Assembly (NCBI GenBank): GCA_016870275.1
Contig: VGBZ01000014.1
Span: forward strand, 1-55,514
DNA length: 55,514 bases
Direction of reading: 5' to 3'
Origin: Actinomycetota bacterium
Lineage (GTDB): Bacteria > Actinomycetota > Acidimicrobiia > Acidimicrobiales > Microtrichaceae
Part shown: positions 49,859-55,514 of the stretch, one piece after another
How positions within the stretch are numbered: the stretch's first letter is position 1
How the letters are laid out: the number at the start of each line of letters is the position of its first letter
The notes under the pieces: model-generated
What the model was told of the DNA's origin: nothing
Databases searched by the model: none
What the model saw: the letters and a program-made list of their open reading frames with translations, nothing else
Made by a program: the position numbers and the translations under genes

Positions 49859-49977
49859 CCGGCGGAGCCTCGCGTCGCTCCGTGTCGGGCGGATGACGAC
49901 ACTGCGACACGCACGTTGCGGCCCGGCCGGGTCGTCCATCGGTCGACCAGCGGGCGCAGGGTCTGTCACGCTGGGGT

Positions 49978-51045
49978 GTGGACGTTGCGATCATCGGTGC
50001 CGCCGGAGCCTGCGGGCGTCAGCTCGCGGCGCAGGTGCTGCAACGTGGCACGGTCCCGCCGGGCGGTCGCCTGCAACTGGTCGGCCACCGAGGTGGACCG
50101 AGTGAGACCGAGCTGTGGGGGCTGCGGTCGGACCTGGAGGACGCGTTCGGTGACTGGGCCCCGGATGTCGAACTCGTCCTGGACCCCGACGCGGTCGACG
50201 CCGACCTGGTGGTCGTGCTCGCGGGGCAGACCGTCTCACTGGATCCGAACGCCCCGGTGGATCGTGCCGAGCTGGCCCGGGTGAACGCGGCGCTGTTCCA
50301 CACGTACGCCGTCGCGCTCGCCCGACGCCCCGATCCGCCGATCGTCGTGGTGCAGTCGAACCCGGTCGAGCTCGGCGTGCGGATCTTCGCCGAGCACCTC
50401 CCGCGGGAGCGGGTGATCGGGGCGGGCGCGTGGTCGGACACGCTCCGCTTCCGTCGCGAGCTCGCCGAGGACCTGGGACTCCCGCGTCGCGACGTGGCCG
50501 CCGTCACGCTGGGCGAACACGGCGACCGACTCGTGCCCGTCTGGTCGGCCGTCCGGGCACGCGGTGTGCCCGCCGACGCCGTGGACCGAGCGATCGCCGC
50601 GGCGCGGGGCGACCGACAGCTGGTCGACCTGCCGGACGAGATCGCAACCGCGCGCACCGAGGTGGTCGACCTGATCCGCAGTGGGGCGGTGGCCGAGGCG
50701 TGGGCCCGGGTCGGGTCGCTCCCGGCGGACCTGCGGGTCGCCGTCAAGCCGTTCTTCACCAACTTCACCTCCGGCCGGACCACCGAGGCCGTCACGGCGC
50801 ACGCCGTGGCCGACCTGCTCGAGGCGTTCGTGGACGGCGTGTGGCGAGCGTTCCCCGCCCAGGTGTGGGTCCGGGGCGACTGGAACGATCTGCACGCCGC
50901 TATCGCCATCCCGGTGATCGTCGGTCAGAACGGTTGGACCCCGGTGGTGGACCTGGCGCTCCACGACGACGAGCTGGACGCACTGCAGCGCGCCGATGCG
51001 GTCCTCGCGGCTCGCCAGGAGGAGTTGGTCGCTACGCTTGAGTGA
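49978..51045 (+). CDS. Lactate/malate dehydrogenase family protein
   Basis: NAD(P)-dependent 2-hydroxyacid dehydrogenase of 355 residues, longer than the usual 310-330. [11 protein letters not shown] is the dinucleotide motif; [10 protein letters not shown] carries the conserved Asn; [10 protein letters not shown] holds the substrate Arg; GEHGD has the catalytic His. The residue after GEHGD is Arg rather than Ser. The N-terminal motif G-A-A-G is like malate dehydrogenases. GTG start at 49978, divergent from zwf. Confidence 0.8.
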   Translation: MDVAIIGAAGACGRQLAAQVLQRGTVPPGGRLQLVGHRGGPSETELWGLRSDLEDAFGDWAPDVELVLDPDAVDADLVVVLAGQTVSLDPNAPVDRAELARVNAALFHTYAVALARRPDPPIVVVQSNPVELGVRIFAEHLPRERVIGAGAWSDTLRFRRELAEDLGLPRRDVAAVTLGEHGDRLVPVWSAVRARGVPADAVDRAIAAARGDRQLVDLPDEIATARTEVVDLIRSGAVAEAWARVGSLPADLRVAVKPFFTNFTSGRTTEAVTAHAVADLLEAFVDGVWRAFPAQVWVRGDWNDLHAAIAIPVIVGQNGWTPVVDLALHDDELDALQRADAVLAARQEELVATLE

Positions 51046-51155
51046 CCGCCGGCCCGGGTATCTTTCGCGGAATCCTCCCGAGAAGGTGTCAGGGAAGTGC
51101 TCACGGTCGCTCTCCTCCGTCGAGGAGTCAGCAACCTGAGCCCGGGAGGAACACC

Positions 51156-53939
51156 ATGAGCGCTCCGACGAGTCTCACACGGATCCGGTCCACCGCTGCG
51201 ACCGCCGTGGCCGGGATGGCCCTGGCCGCCCTCGGGATGGTCGCCGCGTCGGTGATCTCGGCGCCTCCTGCCTCGGCGTACACCGACGGCTCCGGCTCGA
51301 CGTTCACCCCGGTGGCGCCGTGCCGGGTCCTCGACACCCGCTCGACCCCGGGCGGGCCGTCCCCGCTGGGCCCCGGCGTGTCCCGGGACGTCCAGGTGGC
51401 GGGCACCGGTGCGAACTTCGCGGCCCAGGGTGGCGTGGACGGTGGCTGTGCTGTGCCGGACGGTGTGGCCGCCGTCGAGGTGACGATCACCTCGGTGCAG
51501 TCGACCGGTGCCGGGTTCGTGCGCGCCTGGCCGGCCGGCCTGGACGAACCCAACGCCACGGTCCTCAACTACTCGACCGGCCGCAACATCTCGAACACGG
51601 CCGCCGTGCCGCTCGCCGCGGGCGGGACGCTCGACCTGCGACTCCGAAACGCCGGCGCCACGACGCACCTCATCGTCGACGTGCTCGGCTACTACGACCC
51701 CGGGTTCGGCTTCGGTCAGCGCTACGTACCCGTGGCCCCGTGCCGCATCGCCGACAGCCGGGTCGGCGATCCCTACGCGGACGCCGAGCAGCGCGACCTG
51801 CAGGTGGTCGGAGTGGGCGCCGCGTTCGGATCGCAGGGTGGGAACGCCGCCGGGTTCGTCCGCGGTTGGCCCGTCGGTCAGGCGCAGCCGAACGCGACCG
51901 TCCTCAACTTCGTCGGCGCCCAGGGCGCCACGAACACCGCCTCGGTGCCGATCGCCTCGGGTCCGGGACCGAACCTGTCGGTGCGCAGCTTCGGCGGCCC
52001 GACCCACCTGATCGTCGACGTCCAGGGGTACTGGACCACCTTGGGTGCGTCGTACGTGCCCGTCACCCCGTGCCGGGCGGTCGACACCCGGGCGTCCACC
52101 CCGTTGGGTTCCGTCGGCGCCCGACCGTTCCGCATCGGTGGGGTGGGCGAGGGGTTCGCCCAGCAGGGCGGCGCCGCCTGCGGCGTGCCCGAGGACGCCA
52201 CGGCGGTCGAGGTGTCGTTCACCGCCGTCGGGCCGCCGACCACGGGGTTCGCCCGGCTCTGGCCCGGTGACCGCACCGAGCCCGGCGCGGCCGCGCTCAA
52301 CTTCGGCGCCGGACAGAGCACGACCAACTCGGGAACGGTCGCACTGTCCGGCAGCGGGCTGATCGACCTGATCGCCCGGAACTACGGCACGGGCACCCAC
52401 TTCCTCGTCGACGTGCTCGGCTACTTCTCGCCCAACCCGGCGTTCCGGCCGTTCGAGGTCGCAGCGGGCAACGGATTCGGCTGCGCGGTGTTCTCCGACG
52501 CCGCAGCAGGGGCCGAGTATCCGGTCCGCTGCTGGGGGCGCAACGCCCACGGTCAGCTCGGCAACGACACGACGTCGAGCAGCCGGACCCCGGTCCCCGT
52601 GCCCGGCGCCACCGGTGCGGTCGACCTGGACGCCGGCGCCGACCATGCGTGCGCGGTGGTGAACCCGCCGGGTCCGGCCGGCCAGTTGCTCCGCTGCTGG
52701 GGCCGGAACACGAGCGGGCAGATCGGTGACGGCACCTTCCTGGGGCCCCGCGACGTCCCCACCGACGTGACGCTGCCGTTCACTCCGCTCACCGTGGTCA
52801 CCGGGGCCAACCACACCTGTGCCTCGGGCGGCGAGGACGGTGCGTTCGCCTGCTGGGGCGAGAACGACCAGGGCCAGGTCGGCAACGGCAACCAGCTCGA
52901 CCAGTTCCTGCCCCAGGTGATCACGATGCCCGGGCTGGTCGGCGGCCCCGACCACTACGCCGCCGGCAGCAACCACACCTGCGCCATCGTGGTCACCTCG
53001 GTCCGGTGCTGGGGGTCCAACGCCTTCGGCCAGCTCGGGGTCGGATCCGGAACCCCGTCGTCGACCACGCCGCTCCTGGTGCCCGGCATCAACGATGCGG
53101 TCCGGGTGGCCGCCGGCGACCTGCACACCTGCGTCCTGCGGACCTCGGGTGCGGTGAGCTGCTGGGGCGAGGGTTCCGCCGGTGAACTCGGCAACGGTGC
53201 GTTCGCCGACAGCGCCACACCGGTGTCGGTCAACTTCCGTGTCGGGACCGACATCGACGACATCGACGCCTCGGGTCAGACGACCTGCGCCCGCGACGCC
53301 GGCGCCAACGCGACCTGCTGGGGTGCCGGTGGCGTCGGACAGCTCGGCAACGGCGGCACCCAGAACCGCAACCAGCCGGTCGCACCGGCCGGCCTCGGGC
53401 GCTACGACCAGGTCGCGGTCGGCGCCGGCGCGACCTGCGGGATCACGCTCGACCGGCTGGAGTGCTGGGGTGGCAACAGCGATGGCGCCGTCGGCGCCGG
53501 CACGACCGCCCAGCGGAACACGCCGGTGACGGTGCAGCTCACCTCCGGCGGCGTGCGCTGCTGGGGGAGCAACAGCCACGGTCAGCTCGGCGACGGGACG
53601 TTCACGGCGAGCCCTTTGCCGGTGGTGGTGTCGGGCCTGGGCGGGGCGTCGTCGCTGGCCGCCTCGGGCTCGCAGACCTGTGCGGTCACGGGTGGCACCG
53701 TCCGGTGCTGGGGGCTGAACCGCTCGGCGCAGATCGGCGACGGGGCGTTCGCGGACCGGAACACGCCCACGACCGTCCGGGGGCTGAGCGGCGTGACCGC
53801 CGTCGAGGTCGGCCACGAGTCGGCGTGCGCCCGGGTGGCCGACGGGTCCCAGCGTTGCTGGGGTGAGCGGAGCGGTGGCGGCATCGGCTCGGCCCCGGTC
53901 ACGGCGACCCCGCGGCCGGTCCAGCAGTTCGGCTTCTGA
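51156..53939 (+). CDS. Secreted RCC1-repeat protein with three N-terminal LDTR/VDVLGYY repeats
   Basis: 927 residues. Signal peptide with PPASA cleavage region (about residues 1-41). Then three repeats of about 120 residues (starting FTPVAPCRVLDTR, YVPVAPCRIADSR and YVPVTPCRAVDTR, each ending in HLIVDV.GY), a module common on actinobacterial secreted proteins. The C-terminal half is an RCC1-like propeller array: about nine copies of CWGxNxxGQLGDGT. No anchor is seen after it. ATG at 51156 is decided by GGGAGGA 5 nt upstream; the frame extends upstream without homology. Probably a surface or extracellular binding protein; the ligand is unknown. Confidence 0.87.
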   Translation: MSAPTSLTRIRSTAATAVAGMALAALGMVAASVISAPPASAYTDGSGSTFTPVAPCRVLDTRSTPGGPSPLGPGVSRDVQVAGTGANFAAQGGVDGGCAVPDGVAAVEVTITSVQSTGAGFVRAWPAGLDEPNATVLNYSTGRNISNTAAVPLAAGGTLDLRLRNAGATTHLIVDVLGYYDPGFGFGQRYVPVAPCRIADSRVGDPYADAEQRDLQVVGVGAAFGSQGGNAAGFVRGWPVGQAQPNATVLNFVGAQGATNTASVPIASGPGPNLSVRSFGGPTHLIVDVQGYWTTLGASYVPVTPCRAVDTRASTPLGSVGARPFRIGGVGEGFAQQGGAACGVPEDATAVEVSFTAVGPPTTGFARLWPGDRTEPGAAALNFGAGQSTTNSGTVALSGSGLIDLIARNYGTGTHFLVDVLGYFSPNPAFRPFEVAAGNGFGCAVFSDAAAGAEYPVRCWGRNAHGQLGNDTTSSSRTPVPVPGATGAVDLDAGADHACAVVNPPGPAGQLLRCWGRNTSGQIGDGTFLGPRDVPTDVTLPFTPLTVVTGANHTCASGGEDGAFACWGENDQGQVGNGNQLDQFLPQVITMPGLVGGPDHYAAGSNHTCAIVVTSVRCWGSNAFGQLGVGSGTPSSTTPLLVPGINDAVRVAAGDLHTCVLRTSGAVSCWGEGSAGELGNGAFADSATPVSVNFRVGTDIDDIDASGQTTCARDAGANATCWGAGGVGQLGNGGTQNRNQPVAPAGLGRYDQVAVGAGATCGITLDRLECWGGNSDGAVGAGTTAQRNTPVTVQLTSGGVRCWGSNSHGQLGDGTFTASPLPVVVSGLGGASSLAASGSQTCAVTGGTVRCWGLNRSAQIGDGAFADRNTPTTVRGLSGVTAVEVGHESACARVADGSQRCWGERSGGGIGSAPVTATPRPVQQFGF

Positions 53940-53954
53940 TCAGTAGCCGGCGAC

Positions 53955-54920
53955 TCAGTAGCCGGCGGCCACGTCGACCGGGCCGACGAGCGGCTCGCCG
54001 GCGATCCATCGGGCGACGTTCATCCGGATCCGTAAGGCGAGCAGCGGCCGCGCCATGGCCGGCGTGTTGCCCACGTGTGGGGTGATCACGCAGTTCGGCG
54101 CCGACCAGAGGGGGTAGTCCGCAGGGAGCGGCTCGGGGTCGGTCACGTCCAGGCCGGCGCCGCCCAGTCCGCCGGAACGGAGCGCGGCCACCAGGTCGTC
54201 GGTGACGACGTGGGCGCCCCGGGCGACGTTGACCAGCCAGGTGTGCTCCCCGAGCAGTGCCAGTCGCCGGGCGTCGAACAGACCGGTGGTCTCGGGCGTC
54301 AGCGCGCAGGCGACCACGACCAGGTCGGCCCCGGGCAGGACGGCGTCGACCTGCTTGAGCGTGATGGTCCGGTCCGCAGCCGGGTGCGGCACGTCCCGTC
54401 GTCGCACGACCGTGGTGACGGGGTCGAACGGTGCCACCATCCGCAGGAACGCATCGGTGATGCCCCCGGCGCCGACGACCACGATCCCGGCCCCGTGGAG
54501 GTTGCGGCCGATCGTGCCGCGCTCGCTCAACGGCGCGTCGTGCAGGTAGGTGGGCAGTCCCCGGAACCCGGCGAGCGAGAGCGTCAGGGCGAGTTCGGCG
54601 ACCGGTTCGGCGTAGACACCCTTGCCGCACGTCCAGAGCCGGTCGTCGTCGAGTACGCCGACGTACGGCTCGACGCCGGCCCACGGGAGCTGGACCCATC
54701 GCAGGTGGTCGCCGTGCTCGGCGAGCGCCTCGGTGAGACCGGCCGGGTCGTCGGGGTGGGTCCACAGCAGCGCGTCGGCCCGGTCGAGCGGGACGACCGT
54801 GGCGCCGCCGTCGACCACGGCCTCCACCATCCACTCCGGCGCCGTCCCCTCCGGTCCGACGGCCACGTGGTCCACCGGGTGCTCCTGTCGTGCACGCCCC
54901 GGGCTCGGCTGTCCAGTCAC
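53955..54920 (-). CDS. D-isomer-specific 2-hydroxyacid dehydrogenase
   Basis: 321 residues. NAD-binding motif is GAGGITDAFL (a variant of GxGxIG). Catalytic Arg in VNVARGAHV, Glu in LDVTDPEPLP and His in TPHVGNTP are in place. It reduces a 2-keto acid or oxidises a D-2-hydroxyacid; the substrate is not evident. GTG start at 54920. Its stop faces the RCC1 gene across 15 nt, which carries a short duplicated stretch (tcagtagccggcg). Confidence 0.87.
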   Translation of the reverse strand: MTGQPSPGRARQEHPVDHVAVGPEGTAPEWMVEAVVDGGATVVPLDRADALLWTHPDDPAGLTEALAEHGDHLRWVQLPWAGVEPYVGVLDDDRLWTCGKGVYAEPVAELALTLSLAGFRGLPTYLHDAPLSERGTIGRNLHGAGIVVVGAGGITDAFLRMVAPFDPVTTVVRRRDVPHPAADRTITLKQVDAVLPGADLVVVACALTPETTGLFDARRLALLGEHTWLVNVARGAHVVTDDLVAALRSGGLGGAGLDVTDPEPLPADYPLWSAPNCVITPHVGNTPAMARPLLALRIRMNVARWIAGEPLVGPVDVAAGY

Positions 54921-54981
54921 GGCACGAGGCTACGCAGCCGGACCGGCACGGATCAGAGCCGGTCGGAGCGGGACGGGACGG

Positions 54982-55055
54982 TGGGCGCGGAGGGAGTCGA
55001 ACCCCCGACATCTTCCTTGTAAGGGAAGCGCTCTGACCAGCTGAGCTACGCGCCC
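54982..55055 (-). tRNA. tRNA-Val (anticodon TAC)
   Basis: A 74-nt cloverleaf on the minus strand: acceptor GGGCGCG/CGCGCCC with discriminator A, D arm AGCTCAGCTGGTCAGAGC, anticodon stem CTTCC/GGAAG with loop CTTACAA, T arm with GGGTTCGACTC. No CCA is encoded. It lies upstream of the aldehyde dehydrogenase gene, on the other strand. Confidence 0.94.
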
Positions 55056-55237
55056 GCTCCGGGAAGGGTAGTGGTGTTGCGAGGAACTCAATTCCCCGGG
55101 TTGCTCGCAGTCCGACCTCGATGCTCTCGACCGACGTTCGTCACTCTGCGCCCGAGTCCCTCCTTGATGGTCGGCCTACGGACGGGGGAGACTCCGATGG
55201 TCGCACCGGGGGTGTCAACCGATCCGAGGAGGGCCAC

Positions 55238-55514
55238 GTGACTGCAACCCGACCCCGTCCGCTCAGACTCGTCGAGTCGGACGTCACGCTGCCCGACTCC
55301 ATCGACGTCGACGAGCGCCAACGGCTGGTGGCGCTCGTGGCGAGAAATCACCACGCACCGCCGGTCACCACCGTCGTGCCGTTCACCGGCGAACCCTTCG
55401 TCGAGCTTCCCCAGTGCACGCCGGTCGACGTCCGGGCCGTCGCCGAGAGCGCCCGGCAGGCGCAGGTCGACTGGGCCGCCCGCTCGGTCCGGGACCGCGC
55501 CAAGGTGGTGCTGC
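55238..55514 (+). CDS. Aldehyde dehydrogenase (succinate-semialdehyde type), 5' part, cut by window end
   Basis: The first 92 residues of a longer protein that runs off the window. VTATRPRPLRLVESDVTLPD is followed by PFTGEPFVELPQCTPVDVRAV and RQAQVDWAARSVRDRAKVVL, typical of the N-terminus of aldehyde dehydrogenases near gabD-like enzymes. No catalytic residue lies in the visible part. The GTG at 55238 has a GAGGAGGG ribosome site 4-5 nt upstream. Start and family are well supported; the exact substrate is not. Confidence 0.8.
   Translation, partial: MTATRPRPLRLVESDVTLPDSIDVDERQRLVALVARNHHAPPVTTVVPFTGEPFVELPQCTPVDVRAVAESARQAQVDWAARSVRDRAKVVL

Noticed and set aside
50925-53816. A 963-codon open frame on the minus strand
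   Set aside because: It is the antisense of the secreted RCC1 gene, whose repeats and signal peptide are clear; the product is Arg/Gly/Ala low complexity typical of high-GC shadow frames.

Overview
The window is high-GC DNA with dense gene packing, many GTG starts and repeated 4-nt stop/start overlaps (GTGA, ATGA). The core gene order phoH-ybeY-corC-era-uppS-recO, then glyS-(PPDK-like)-dnaG-rpoD, together with a Gram-positive style Tad pilus locus, DUF222/HNH proteins and secreted RCC1 proteins, suggests an actinobacterium, most like the class Acidimicrobiia (Ilumatobacter-type relatives). That placement is inference from gene content; no 16S gene is present.

Layout. 1-4.5 kb holds cell-surface polysaccharide genes (polysaccharide deacetylase, GT2 glycosyltransferase, NAD-dependent sugar epimerase, DegT aminotransferase) and an L,D-transpeptidase. 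4.5-13.9 kb is one long minus-strand Tad/Flp pilus operon (CpaB, CpaE, CpaF, TadB, TadC, a small pilin-like protein, three TadE/TadG-like proteins) that runs into two unusual genes: a membrane-anchored pseudokinase and a membrane protein with a LysM-like end. 14-19.8 kb is the phoH to recO housekeeping operon, closed by a strong hairpin shared with a convergent RDD membrane protein. 20.8-26.9 kb carries glyS, a PPDK-like protein that has lost its ATP-grasp half, dnaG and rpoD.

At 27.1 kb a tRNA-Asn gene marks the left edge of a small decayed island. A 49-bp near-perfect copy of the tRNA 3' part recurs at 29.46-29.51 kb. About 2.3 kb lies between, holding a lipoprotein gene and two broken genes, with no integrase. 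29.5-39.2 kb has a secreted nuclease, a GT4 glycosyltransferase, a PAS-GGDEF-EAL protein, a PAP2 phosphatase, a UbiB-family kinase, a CAU-anticodon tRNA (probably tRNA-Ile2) and a large pseudokinase/flippase-like membrane protein. 39.2-41.4 kb is an ECF sigma/anti-sigma pair and an unknown gene.

41.4-55.5 kb is metabolic and accessory: inositol-monophosphatase-like, NUDIX, DUF222-HNH, FMN-dependent 2-hydroxyacid dehydrogenase, DinB-like protein, nitrilase-family hydrolase, an atypical photolyase-like protein with the domain order reversed and an iron-sulfur-type cysteine motif, G6PDH, an LDH/MDH-type dehydrogenase, a large secreted RCC1 protein, a D-2-hydroxyacid dehydrogenase, tRNA-Val, and the start of an aldehyde dehydrogenase cut by the window edge.

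The most notable items are the reversed-order photolyase-like protein with four candidate cluster cysteines, the tRNA-Asn-bounded island without an integrase, the Tad operon with pseudokinase and LysM genes, the PPDK half-protein, and the pseudokinase-flippase fusion. I found no CRISPR array, no intact insertion sequence and no rRNA.
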